DNA from: Paenibacillus peoriae
Lineage (GTDB): Bacteria; Bacillota; Bacilli; Paenibacillales; Paenibacillaceae
Reading direction: 5' to 3'
NCBI RefSeq assembly: GCF_022531965.1
Contig: NZ_CP092831.1
Span: forward strand, 5,775,240 to 5,839,239
Length of the DNA stretch: 64,000 nucleotides
Shown: positions 56,234 through 64,000 of the stretch, one piece after another
How positions within the stretch are numbered: the first letter of the stretch is position 1
Layout: each line of letters starts with the position of its first letter
Notes under the pieces: model-generated
Told to the model about the DNA's origin: nothing
Databases searched by the model: none
What the model saw: the letters and a program-made list of their open reading frames with translations, nothing else
Position numbers and translations under genes: made by a program

Positions 56234-56257
56234 TGTTTCACGTGAAACATTCACTTT
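56226..56257 (-). terminator. Terminator hairpin of rsmG built around parS
   Basis: AAAGTGAATGTTTCA (56226-56240) is the exact complement of the following half, giving an uninterrupted palindromic stem. An A-run on the plus strand becomes a T-run for the minus-strand rsmG transcript. The centre is the parS sequence. Confidence 0.8.
56234..56249. promoter_or_regulatory. parS site downstream of rsmG
   Basis: TGTTTCACGTGAAACA is a perfect 16-base palindrome and a canonical ParB-binding site, about 7.7 kb from the right end where dnaA must begin. Confidence 0.95.
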
Positions 56258-56268
56258 CTTTCAAACAT

Positions 56269-56991
56269 TTACACTAACGGCGCCTTCAAAGGAGTACCCG
56301 GCTTACGCGGATATTTCCGTGGTGTCGCCGCTCTTTTCTCAATAATAATCATATGTCTGGCTGCATCTTCAACAGGTAACTGGAAGGCCTGAACATGTTT
56401 GATTTTTCCCTTTAGCTCTTTCAAACTGTAAGAAGCTTCCTTGATTTCCTCGGTAGGATCATTGCCCTTCATCGCGGCAAAGTGTCCTCCTTCACGGACA
56501 AACGGCAAACAAAATTCATTCAATACGGCGAGACGAGCAACCGCTCTGGCTGTCACTAGATCATAGCTATCACGGTATCCTGGTTTACGCCCCAATTCCT
56601 CTGCCCTGCTGTGAACCAGTTCAACATTTTCCAAACCCAACTGCTCTACTACATGGGCCAAGAACTGTATCCGTTTGTTCAACGAATCTACAATAGTCAA
56701 CTGAATCTGCGGAAAGCATATTTTCAAAGGAATACCTGGAAAACCTGCACCTGACCCAATATCGGCCAGGCTTTCCACATCTTTTAACGGAACATAAAAA
56801 GCCAGGGAAAGAGAATCATAAAAATGCTTGGTGTACACTGCATCGCGCTCAGTAATACCCGTCAGGTTCATTTTTTCATTCCACTCAACCAGCACACGGT
56901 AATATGCTTCAAACTGCTCTAACTGACTGTCATTAATCACAATACTATGCTCTGCCAGCCGCTGCTTAAATTGCTGTTGTATCGCGTCCAT
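56269..56991 (-). CDS. rsmG: 16S rRNA (guanine-527-N7)-methyltransferase RsmG
   Basis: The 240-residue SAM enzyme has motif I ADIGSGAGFPGIPLKI and the GidB patterns NEKMNLTGITERD and ARAVARLAVLNEF. It methylates G527 of 16S rRNA; loss gives low-level streptomycin resistance. The start overlaps the mnmG stop by one base (TAATG). Confidence 0.97.
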   Translation of the reverse strand: MDAIQQQFKQRLAEHSIVINDSQLEQFEAYYRVLVEWNEKMNLTGITERDAVYTKHFYDSLSLAFYVPLKDVESLADIGSGAGFPGIPLKICFPQIQLTIVDSLNKRIQFLAHVVEQLGLENVELVHSRAEELGRKPGYRDSYDLVTARAVARLAVLNEFCLPFVREGGHFAAMKGNDPTEEIKEASYSLKELKGKIKHVQAFQLPVEDAARHMIIIEKRAATPRKYPRKPGTPLKAPLV

Positions 56992-58880
56992 TATGATCCC
57001 CTTGCTGCTGTTACGCGGTTATAATGCTCCAGATAAACCAGCAAAATGGAAATATCCGCAGGGGTTACACCCGAAATACGGGATGCCTGACCAATCGACA
57101 TCGGACGGATCTTTTCAAGTTTCTGCTTGGCTTCAATGGCCAGTCCTTGAACTTCATTGTATACAATATCCTCTGGAAGCTTCTTCTTCTCCATCTTTTG
57201 CAGACGCTCCACATGCATCAATTGCTTTTCAATGTAGCCCGCATACTTAATTTGGATTTCCACCTGCTCCTGTTCTTCCTCCGTAAGAGCTATAGGTGAA
57301 GGTGAGATTTGTGCTACTTGCGCATAACTGATCTCTGGTCGACGTAGCACCGTTAACAAATTACTGCCATCCTGTATCGGTGCAGATCCGCCTTGCTCCA
57401 GCATCTCATTGATATCAACTGGACGAACCTTCGCCAAGCGCAAGCGTTCAATCTCTTGATCTACCTTTTGCTTTTTATCCAAAAAGCGCTCGTATCGTTC
57501 ATCCGTAATTAGGCCAATATCATGCCCAATCGGAGTCAATCGCAGATCAGCGTTATCATGACGCAACAACAGACGATATTCTGCACGTGACGTCAGCAAG
57601 CGGTATGGCTCATTCGTCCCCTTCGTCACCAGATCGTCAATCAGGACCCCGATGTAGCCTTGCGAACGGTCCAATACGACAGGCTCTTTGCCCTGCACCT
57701 TACGAGCTGCGTTAATCCCTGCCATAATTCCTTGACCCGCAGCTTCTTCGTAACCGGAAGTACCGTTAATCTGACCTGCTGTGAACAAGCCTGGGACTTT
57801 CTTCGTTTCCAAAGTAGGCCATAACTGCGTAGGTACCATTGCATCATATTCAATAGCATAGCCGTTACGCATCATCTCTACCTTTTCCATCCCCGGAATC
57901 GAACGCAGTACAGCTAATTGTACATCCTCTGGCAAGCTGGTCGACAAGCCCTGAACATAGTATTCAGATGTGTTTTTACCTTCAGGCTCCAAAAAGATTT
58001 GGTGCTTAGGCTTATCACTGAAGCGTACCACTTTATCTTCAATAGATGGGCAATATCGTGGTCCCGTTCCTTCAATCAGACCAGAGAACATAGGCGCACG
58101 GTGCAAATTATCATTAATAATCTGATGTGTTTCTACTGAAGTATATGTCAGCCAGCAAGGAAGCTGTTCATTATCCGAAGACTTCGTTTCATAGGAAAAG
58201 AACTTCGGTTGATCATCACCCGGTTGTATTTCCGTTTTGCTAAAATCAATCGTGTCCTTATGCACACGTGGTGGCGTTCCTGTCTTAAATCGAACCAGAT
58301 CAAAACCCAGCTCTCTCAAATGCTCAGACAATCTCAACGAAGGCTGTTGATTGTTCGGACCACTCTCATACATTAGCTCGCCCATAATGATTTTCCCGCG
58401 CAGATAAGTGCCTGTGGTCAGGACAACTGCTTTACTTCGATACTCTGTGCCCGTCTTCGTGATTACACCTACGCAATGACCATCTTCCATAATCAGTTCT
58501 TCAACCATACCTTGGCGTAAGGTCAAATTCGGTTCCTTTTCCATCGTTTCCTTCATCGCATGCTGATAAGAGAACTTGTCTGCTTGTGCACGCAATGCAT
58601 GAACCGCCGGACCTTTACCAGTATTTAACATTCTCATTTGGATAAATGTCTTGTCTATATTCCGACCCATTTCGCCGCCCAGTGCATCAATTTCTCGCAC
58701 CACATGTCCTTTTGCAGGACCGCCAATAGACGGGTTGCAGGGCATGAACGCGACCATATCCAGGTTAATTGTGATCATCAACGTGCGACAGCCCATCCGT
58801 GCTGCTGCCAAGGCCGATTCTACACCTGCATGGCCCGCGCCTACGACAATCACGTCATAGTCGCCTCCTTGGTAACCCAT
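56991..58880 (-). CDS. mnmG: tRNA uridine-34 carboxymethylaminomethyl enzyme MnmG
   Basis: The 629-residue FAD protein has the dinucleotide fold [19 protein letters not shown] and the GidA signatures [20 protein letters not shown] and [16 protein letters not shown]. With MnmE it modifies U34 of tRNAs reading split codon boxes. AAGGAGG is ten bases before the ATG. It is in the order mnmE-mnmG-rsmG. Confidence 0.98.
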   Translation of the reverse strand: MGYQGGDYDVIVVGAGHAGVESALAAARMGCRTLMITINLDMVAFMPCNPSIGGPAKGHVVREIDALGGEMGRNIDKTFIQMRMLNTGKGPAVHALRAQADKFSYQHAMKETMEKEPNLTLRQGMVEELIMEDGHCVGVITKTGTEYRSKAVVLTTGTYLRGKIIMGELMYESGPNNQQPSLRLSEHLRELGFDLVRFKTGTPPRVHKDTIDFSKTEIQPGDDQPKFFSYETKSSDNEQLPCWLTYTSVETHQIINDNLHRAPMFSGLIEGTGPRYCPSIEDKVVRFSDKPKHQIFLEPEGKNTSEYYVQGLSTSLPEDVQLAVLRSIPGMEKVEMMRNGYAIEYDAMVPTQLWPTLETKKVPGLFTAGQINGTSGYEEAAGQGIMAGINAARKVQGKEPVVLDRSQGYIGVLIDDLVTKGTNEPYRLLTSRAEYRLLLRHDNADLRLTPIGHDIGLITDERYERFLDKKQKVDQEIERLRLAKVRPVDINEMLEQGGSAPIQDGSNLLTVLRRPEISYAQVAQISPSPIALTEEEQEQVEIQIKYAGYIEKQLMHVERLQKMEKKKLPEDIVYNEVQGLAIEAKQKLEKIRPMSIGQASRISGVTPADISILLVYLEHYNRVTAARGS

Positions 58881-58977
58881 ACCTTTCTTACCTCCTTATA
58901 CATTTCGGTCTTCACGCCGAATATGCTCTTGCATATCTATAACGATAGCAGGCTTATATCAGCCATGCTTAAATGTT

Positions 58978-60354
58978 CTATTTGCCTAGACAAAATTGTG
59001 AAAATATTTGGTCTATTAGCGCATCATGCGCAGTATCGCCTACAATCTCACCCAAATGCTCCCATGCCAGCCTTACATCAATCTGGATCATGTCGATCGG
59101 AACAAATTGATCAGCAGCTTCATAGGCATCTACCAGCGATTGGCGCGCCTTCTTCAACAAAGCAATATGCCGTACGTTGCTGACATATGTCATATCCGCT
59201 GATTCCAGCTTGCCGCTAAAGAATAACTTGGATATAGCCTGCTCCAGTCGGTCCGCTCCCTCATTTTCCTTCACAGACATCGGTACGATAAGCTCTTCAG
59301 GAACATAACGCAGCAACAAATCCCGGTCTACCTGGGCCGGTAAGTCCATTTTATTCATAATGACAATCGCTTGTCTACCGCGGATTTGTTCCATTAATGC
59401 CATTTCATCCTCATGCAGTGGTTCGTTGGCGTTAATGACGATGAGTAGCAGATCTGCTTCACTAACCGCCGTTCTCGAACGTTCTACTCCAATCCGTTCC
59501 ACAACATCCATCGTTTCACGAATCCCAGCTGTATCCAGCAACTTGAGTGGAATATTATTAATCGTCACATATTCCTCAATAACGTCACGGGTTGTGCCCG
59601 GAATATCGGTCACAATGGCCCGCTCGCCCTGAGCCAATGTGTTCAGCAGTGATGATTTCCCCACATTTGGTCTTCCAACAATCGCTGTGGTCAACCCTTC
59701 ACGCAAAATCTTTCCCTGCTCCGCCATATGCAGCAGCCGATCAATTTCCATCATGACCTGACTGCTTTTATCCTTGATTAAATCAGATGTAAAAGATTCA
59801 ACATCATGCTCAGGATAATCAATGTTCACTTCAATATGAGCAAGTGTCTCCACCAAAACATGACGCAAGCGACGAATATTCTGGGACAGCTGTCCATCTA
59901 CCTGCTTCAAAGCCACCGAAAAAGCTTTATCTGATTTGGAGCGAATTAAGTCAATGACACCCTCCGCCTGACTTAGGTCAATACGACCATTCAGAAAAGC
60001 ACGTTTCGTAAATTCCCCTGGCTCAGCCAGACGTATATTTTGCAGCAATAGTAAATCCATCACCCGTTTGACGGCTACGACCCCGCCATGAGTGCTGATT
60101 TCTACGACATCTTCTGTCGTAAAAGAGCGTGGCGCCCGCATTACTGTAACTAAAACTTCCTCCACCTTTTCCTGGCTTTGGGGATCTATAATATGTCCAT
60201 AATGTACCGTGTGAGTTTGAGCTTTGCTTAGAGGCGTTTTACTACGAAACAAAGCCTCCACTTCCGTGACCGCATCTGGCCCGCTGACCCGTACAACCGC
60301 AATACCACCCTCGCCGACAGCCGTTGCAATGGCAGCTATAGTATCGCTCAACAT
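58978..60354 (-). CDS. mnmE: tRNA-modification GTPase MnmE
   Basis: The 458-residue protein has the N-terminal folate-binding domain (TIAAIATAVGEGGIAVVRVS), a helical domain and the inserted G domain (GRPNVGKSSLLN, DIPGTTRD, DTAGIRET, NKMD). The C-terminal CLGK cysteine motif is present. It partners MnmG. ATG 60354 follows AGGAGG by ten bases. A GC-rich hairpin (CCGTCCTT-catc-AAGGACGG at 60391-60410) lies in its leader. Confidence 0.97.
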   Translation of the reverse strand: MLSDTIAAIATAVGEGGIAVVRVSGPDAVTEVEALFRSKTPLSKAQTHTVHYGHIIDPQSQEKVEEVLVTVMRAPRSFTTEDVVEISTHGGVVAVKRVMDLLLLQNIRLAEPGEFTKRAFLNGRIDLSQAEGVIDLIRSKSDKAFSVALKQVDGQLSQNIRRLRHVLVETLAHIEVNIDYPEHDVESFTSDLIKDKSSQVMMEIDRLLHMAEQGKILREGLTTAIVGRPNVGKSSLLNTLAQGERAIVTDIPGTTRDVIEEYVTINNIPLKLLDTAGIRETMDVVERIGVERSRTAVSEADLLLIVINANEPLHEDEMALMEQIRGRQAIVIMNKMDLPAQVDRDLLLRYVPEELIVPMSVKENEGADRLEQAISKLFFSGKLESADMTYVSNVRHIALLKKARQSLVDAYEAADQFVPIDMIQIDVRLAWEHLGEIVGDTAHDALIDQIFSQFCLGK

Positions 60355-60434
60355 AAAGTTTCTACCTCCTATCAAGTAGAAACGACATTGCCGTCCTTCA
60401 TCAAGGACGGCAGCCGTTTCAGCGAGAAATATAA

Positions 60435-60476
60435 GAAAAAAAGCAATGGCTTCTGCATCTTGCAGAGAGCCATTGC
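60435..60476 (-). terminator. Terminator of jag
   Basis: GCAATGGCT and CTGCA pair with TGCAG and AGCCATTGC around a three-base loop (60443-60476). A run of seven to eight T follows on the minus strand. It lies seven bases after the jag stop and separates spoIIIJ-jag from mnmE. Confidence 0.92.
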
Positions 60477-60482
60477 GTCGGA

Positions 60483-61244
60483 TTATTTTTTAGCAATGAC
60501 GACGCGCCGATTGGGCTCGTCCCCCTTGCTGTATGTTCTAACCAGCGCATGCTGTTGGAGCTTGGCGTGAATCAGCTTCCGCTCCTGTGACGGCATTGGC
60601 TCCAGCACCACTTCCTTGCCATAACGAATAGCCTGGTTCGCCAACCGATCTGCCAAATCCTCCAGCGTTTTTTGCCGACGTGCACGAAATTGCTCGGCAT
60701 CCAGCACAATTCGGATGAATTTGTCAGAATGACGGTTGGCAACGATATTCGTCAGGTACTGCAATGCATCCAATGTCTGTCCTCTGCGGCCGATCAACAT
60801 ACCGAGCGACGGACCGGAGATATCCAGTGTACTTTCATCCTTGCGGTGGCGGACATCAACTTTAACGTCCAATCCCATTCCTGTTGCTGTTTCACGGATG
60901 AAACGCACCGCCTCTTCATAAGGATCTACATGTCCCGAAGGTGCTTCTGTGTTCATCTGTGCTTCCTGTGCAACAGGCCCAGTTTCTTCTGATAAAGCCT
61001 GTCCCACGCTAGAAGGTGCTTGAGCCGATACATGAAATTCAGCCGCGTGTGTGGTTTCAGGAGACGGCTCAGAGAGCAACGCAAGCTCCACCTTCGCCTT
61101 CTTGACCCCGAGCCACCCCAGGAATCCTTTTGACGGCTGTTCCAACACGCTTACGGTTACCCGTTCACGGCTTACTCCCAGTTGGGAGAGTCCTTGTCTT
61201 ACAGCATCTTCAACGGTTTTTCCTGATGTCACGACTTTGGTCAT
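60483..61244 (-). CDS. jag: RNA-binding protein Jag (KhpB)
   Basis: The 253-residue protein has an N-terminal Jag domain (GKTVEDAVRQGLSQLGVSRE, KGFLGWLGVKKAKVE). A variable Glu/Ala-rich linker, a KH domain with GMLIGRRGQTLDALQYL and a C-terminal R3H domain (ANQAIRYGKEVVLEPMPSQE, IHAKL) follow. It binds RNA and affects cell division and wall growth. It overlaps spoIIIJ by four bases. Confidence 0.96.
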   Translation of the reverse strand: MTKVVTSGKTVEDAVRQGLSQLGVSRERVTVSVLEQPSKGFLGWLGVKKAKVELALLSEPSPETTHAAEFHVSAQAPSSVGQALSEETGPVAQEAQMNTEAPSGHVDPYEEAVRFIRETATGMGLDVKVDVRHRKDESTLDISGPSLGMLIGRRGQTLDALQYLTNIVANRHSDKFIRIVLDAEQFRARRQKTLEDLADRLANQAIRYGKEVVLEPMPSQERKLIHAKLQQHALVRTYSKGDEPNRRVVIAKK

Positions 61245-62107
61245 CTCGACTTTTTAGCCCCCTTCGTGTTTTTGCCGCCTTTTTTCTTACTATTGGAGGA
61301 ACCCGTTTTCGCGAGACTGGCTGTTTTCACATTTGCCAGTGCTGCTTCTTTATCCTTATTCCGATAAAGGAAATAGTTTTGAATGATCGTGTAAATATTA
61401 CTGTAGAACCAGTATAACGGCAAAGCGGATGGGAAGTTGTACGACATGAACAGAATCAGCACCGGATAGACGTACAGCAAAAATTGCATCGGTCCTTGCT
61501 GCGGCGTCGGATTCATTTTCATCATCATCCAAGTTTGGACAAATGTCGTAATCGCCGCCAAAATCGGCAAGATAAACAAGTGATCCGGTTTACCTAACTG
61601 GAGCCACAAGAAGTCATGATCCCGCAATGCCGAGTTATAATAAATGGCATTATAAAGCGCGATGAAAATGGGCATCTGTACTACCAAAGGAAGACAGCCA
61701 GCCATCGGGTTGACCTTGTTTTCCTGGAACAACTTCATCGTCTCTTGCTGGACTTTCTCAGGCGTATCCTTGTACTTCGCTTGAATTTCTTTTAATTGCG
61801 GCTGAATGGCCTGCATAGCTTTGGAACTACGTACTTGCTTGAGTGTAAGCGGCAAAATAATGGTTCGCACGATAATCACCAGAACCAGTACGGCCAGGCC
61901 ATACTCTCCAGAGAACCATTGGGCAAATGTATCTAGCGCATACGAAAACCAGTAAACGACATATCTTTGCCAAACTGATCCATTGGCCAAGTCTGCCGTC
62001 GTGTAAGAATTGTGGGCCGTCTGGGCACATCCGGACAGCACAGCAACAAGTGCCAATAAGGCAATCAGGAGGAACCATTTTCCCCGTTGAGTCTTCAAAC
62101 GCGACAC
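61241..62107 (-). CDS. yidC: Membrane protein insertase YidC/SpoIIIJ
   Basis: The 288-residue insertase has a lipoprotein signal (LLALVAVLSGCAQT) and five membrane helices with the YidC pattern EYGLAVLVLVIIVRTIILPL, NKVNPMAGCLPLVVQMPIFI and a basic C-terminal tail (KKKGGKNTKGAKKSR). It inserts membrane proteins with or without Sec. The GTG start follows AAGGGG by seven bases. Confidence 0.96.
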   Translation of the reverse strand: MSRLKTQRGKWFLLIALLALVAVLSGCAQTAHNSYTTADLANGSVWQRYVVYWFSYALDTFAQWFSGEYGLAVLVLVIIVRTIILPLTLKQVRSSKAMQAIQPQLKEIQAKYKDTPEKVQQETMKLFQENKVNPMAGCLPLVVQMPIFIALYNAIYYNSALRDHDFLWLQLGKPDHLFILPILAAITTFVQTWMMMKMNPTPQQGPMQFLLYVYPVLILFMSYNFPSALPLYWFYSNIYTIIQNYFLYRNKDKEAALANVKTASLAKTGSSNSKKKGGKNTKGAKKSR

Positions 62108-62178
62108 TTCATAACCCCTTTCTTAACCAATCCATTCCAACGTAAATCATACCATATCCTGTAGGACAAAGATACTGA

Positions 62179-62529
62179 CTATCGGCGTGAAGACTTGAGC
62201 AGCGAGGCTTTGCGTAGAACGTGCAGCACGCTTTTCTCCAGCTCTTGATACGACTTAGTAACTGCACCCTTACGAACGATAAAAATCAGATCAATCTGCT
62301 CCACCAATTCATGCTCATGATGGCGCACAATTTCCTTAACGATTCTGCGCATCCGGTTGCGAACTACTGCATTGCCGATCTTCTTGCTGGCCGAAATTCC
62401 GACGCGGAACTGCTCTACCTCTCTGCGGCGGAACCAGTACACCACAAACTGATGGTTGGCAAAAGATTTGCCATGGCGGTATACGCGCCCAAAGTCCGCC
62501 CGGTTTCGTAGACGCAATTTTTTTTGCAC
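62179..62529 (-). CDS. rnpA: Ribonuclease P protein component
   Basis: The 116-residue basic protein has the RnpA pattern: LRNRADFGRVYRHGKSF at the N-terminus and the signature KKIGNAVVRNRMRRIVKE. It helps the catalytic RNA cleave pre-tRNA leaders. The start is GTG 62529 with GGAGAAG upstream. Confidence 0.97.
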   Translation of the reverse strand: MQKKLRLRNRADFGRVYRHGKSFANHQFVVYWFRRREVEQFRVGISASKKIGNAVVRNRMRRIVKEIVRHHEHELVEQIDLIFIVRKGAVTKSYQELEKSVLHVLRKASLLKSSRR

Positions 62530-62756
62530 GGCGCTTCTCCTTGCTCATCTCTTTTACACATGTCGGTAAGCTAACCTTTACCTTTTATATAGTAAGAAGT
62601 ATGGACAACATTCCAACATGGTAATCTCGCTTATTTTATATCCGTTTTCAAAAGCTTCATCTAATATAGGACAGGATGCTGGGCTTCTCCCTCTTCTTTC
62701 ACTACATTTTTACAACAAAAGAAGAAGGGATCGCATCCCTGAATACCTCAATTATG

Positions 62757-62780
62757 AAAAAAAAGACCACCGTAGTGGTC
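62757..62780 (-). terminator. Hairpin with T-run between rpmH and rnpA
   Basis: GACCAC (62765-62770) pairs with GTGGTC (62775-62780) over a four-base loop. Eight T follow on the minus strand. It lies 13 bases after the rpmH stop and should limit read-through into rnpA. Confidence 0.85.
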
Positions 62781-62792
62781 TTTATGCACGCA

Positions 62793-62927
62793 TTACGCAC
62801 TCAATACTTTTCTACCTTTTTGGCGACGAGCTGCCAAAACTTTACGGCCATTCTTCGTGCTCATTCTTTTACGGAAGCCGTGAACTTTTTTACGTTTGCT
62901 GACATTCGGTCTGAAAGTCGGTCTCAT
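62793..62927 (-). CDS. rpmH: 50S ribosomal protein L34
   Basis: The 44-residue very basic protein reads [20 protein letters not shown] and continues [20 protein letters not shown], ending VLSA, a full-length L34. AAGGAGG is nine bases before the ATG. It is the gene closest to oriC on this side, transcribed away from dnaA. Confidence 0.98.
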   Translation of the reverse strand: MRPTFRPNVSKRKKVHGFRKRMSTKNGRKVLAARRQKGRKVLSA

Positions 62928-63008
62928 TGTGCTGCACCTCCTTACAAGGAATACGTTTTATATGGAATATACCTAACATAGCAATCTCCACAAAAAACAC
63001 CTTTGTAC

Positions 63009-63037
63009 ATTTAACCACAAATAGCGGTCAAAGTCAA
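63009..63037 (-). promoter_or_regulatory. Promoter of rpmH
   Basis: On the minus strand TTGACT (63032-63037) and TTAAAT (63009-63014) are separated by 17 bases, about 80 bases before rpmH. Confidence 0.6.
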
Positions 63038-63342
63038 TGTACTTATAAACCCTCTTCCTCTTTTTCCCCTTCAGGAAGCCTCCTCCTCTTTACCCCGCTG
63101 ACTCACTTCACTCTTTTATTCCCTTATTTCATAAAATTCCTTTCGTCTTTCCTCCATTATCAGCATTCTATTTGTAGTTTTCACTCCTCCAAAACTGTCC
63201 TTTTTACATTTATTCATTCTGTAACTTGAATCCATCCTATTTTCAGATCGACGTTATCAGGTTCGTTCAAAAATATTGTCGGAAACGTTACCGGAAATTT
63301 TCAACAGAAAAATAAGCCTCTGTGACCAAAAGGCAACAGCAA

Positions 63343-63641
63343 TTATACACAGATTCACAAAAAGAACTGAATTGTGATTTAAATGGTCATAACCTGTGCA
63401 TAACATTTTAGAGCGAAAAAGAGTTATTGTCGAAAACTGAACAAATTATAAACAATATCTTGTGTTGTGAATAAAAATTGTACACAACAGATTGAATTTG
63501 TGGATAAATAACCACGAGTCATTGAAATACAAGGCTTCTTTTGCTATGATGATATTACTTTTGAATGTGAATATGTTGTTTTACCCTCCATATTATCAAC
63601 ACCCTGTGGATAAAGTTGTGAACAAGTTCAATTTATCCATC
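63343..63641. other. Replication origin (oriC) DnaA-box cluster
   Basis: Between rpmH and dnaA lie many sites close to TTATNCACA: TTATACACA 63343 (plus), TTATGCACA 63395-63403, TTATTCACA 63466-63474, perfect TTATCCACA at 63499-63507 and 63605-63613, and TTGTTCACA 63617-63625 (all minus). The degenerate TTATCCATC is at 63633 (plus). The flanks are AT-rich, which suits unwinding. A pyrimidine-rich tract is at about 63050-63200. Confidence 0.9.
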
Positions 63642-63985
63642 TTTTTATTTTTGTGCGGATTCGGGATTCTGGGGATATATTCTACATTTTTCATTTGATT
63701 TCGACATATTGCAGTCCCGTTTTGGCCTGCGGGATCAAGAGAACGGATCGTGCCGCACATTCCCTCCTGAGAAATATCGCCTTTCTTCTGCTGGTCAGCA
63801 GCGGAATTTCCATTAGCTATTTTTCAGGGTCATTTTGTGCTGCGTTCTCTCACCACACTGCCGCATGTTTTAGGCGGCGGTATGTCTTTTTATGGCCTTC
63901 AACAACATTTTTGTGATTTTAGGCGTTTTGCCGAAGCGCCGAGAGCAGCTCTCTGCAGCTTAATTCGGTAAAATGTCAGGATTTA

Positions 63986-64000
63986 AAAGGAGTGACGTCT
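63986..64000 (+). promoter_or_regulatory. Ribosome-binding site of dnaA
   Basis: AAAGGAG at 63986-63992 followed by eight bases reaches the window end, so a start codon is expected at or just after the last base. By gene order this is dnaA. No start codon is visible, so no coding feature is called. Confidence 0.75.

Overview
The window is chromosomal DNA of a low- to mid-GC, spore-forming Gram-positive, most likely a Paenibacillus (P. polymyxa-like). The evidence is gene order: rpmH, rnpA, spoIIIJ/yidC, jag, mnmE, mnmG, rsmG, noc, soj/parA, spo0J/parB run in the classic Bacillales order. The right end reaches the replication origin, with a cluster of DnaA boxes and, in the last bases, a ribosome-binding site that must belong to dnaA just beyond the window. 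The WalRK operon, the sporulation gene yyaC and a secreted GH5 cellulase with CBM_X2/CBM46-like modules fit the same assignment.

Layout. (1) 1-9000 is accessory and AT-rich, organised around rlmH: a partial unknown gene and a protein kinase lie beyond the 3' end of an intact rlmH. On the other side lie a TPR-like protein, an XRE regulator and a 1302-residue NLR-like protein (nuclease-like N-terminus, NACHT ATPase, pentapeptide-repeat C-terminus). A decayed second rlmH follows at 8341-8798. (2) 9000-15600 holds DinB, AraC, CxxH/CxxC, methyltransferase, cellulase and HtrC genes. (3) 15575-21065 is the walRKHIJ operon, followed by a LysM/G5/M23 cell-wall hydrolase that carries a perfect WalR-type box. 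(4) 23990-31796 is a GntR regulator and an ABC uptake operon with a split CehA/McbA-type PHP hydrolase. (5) 31970-41492 holds purA, dnaB, rplI, gdpP, yybS, a MazG-like gene, a CBS gene, an LCP gene and a DacF-like gene. (6) 41651-47315 is an oppABCDF operon. (7) 47838-64000 runs from rpsF-ssb-rpsR through a tRNA-Ser, yyzM, an MscS channel, yyaC, parB/parA, noc and the tRNA-modification and membrane-insertion genes to oriC, with two parS sites.

The most interesting part is the rlmH locus. In Bacillales, rlmH is the known target of SCC-type cassettes, and the ancestral neighbour order is htrC - CxxH/CxxC gene - rlmH. Here the rlmH at the ancestral side is a frameshifted relic that loses homology at its last codons. 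The intact copy sits about 5.7 kb further on, beyond a candidate antiphage NLR, and a second candidate defence unit (kinase plus unknown) follows its own 3' end. This looks like successive insertions at rlmH, one of which may have supplied the replacement rlmH.

Limits: starts were chosen by eye from Shine-Dalgarno spacing, and families were recognised from motifs. Regulatory sites are consensus matches that have not been tested.
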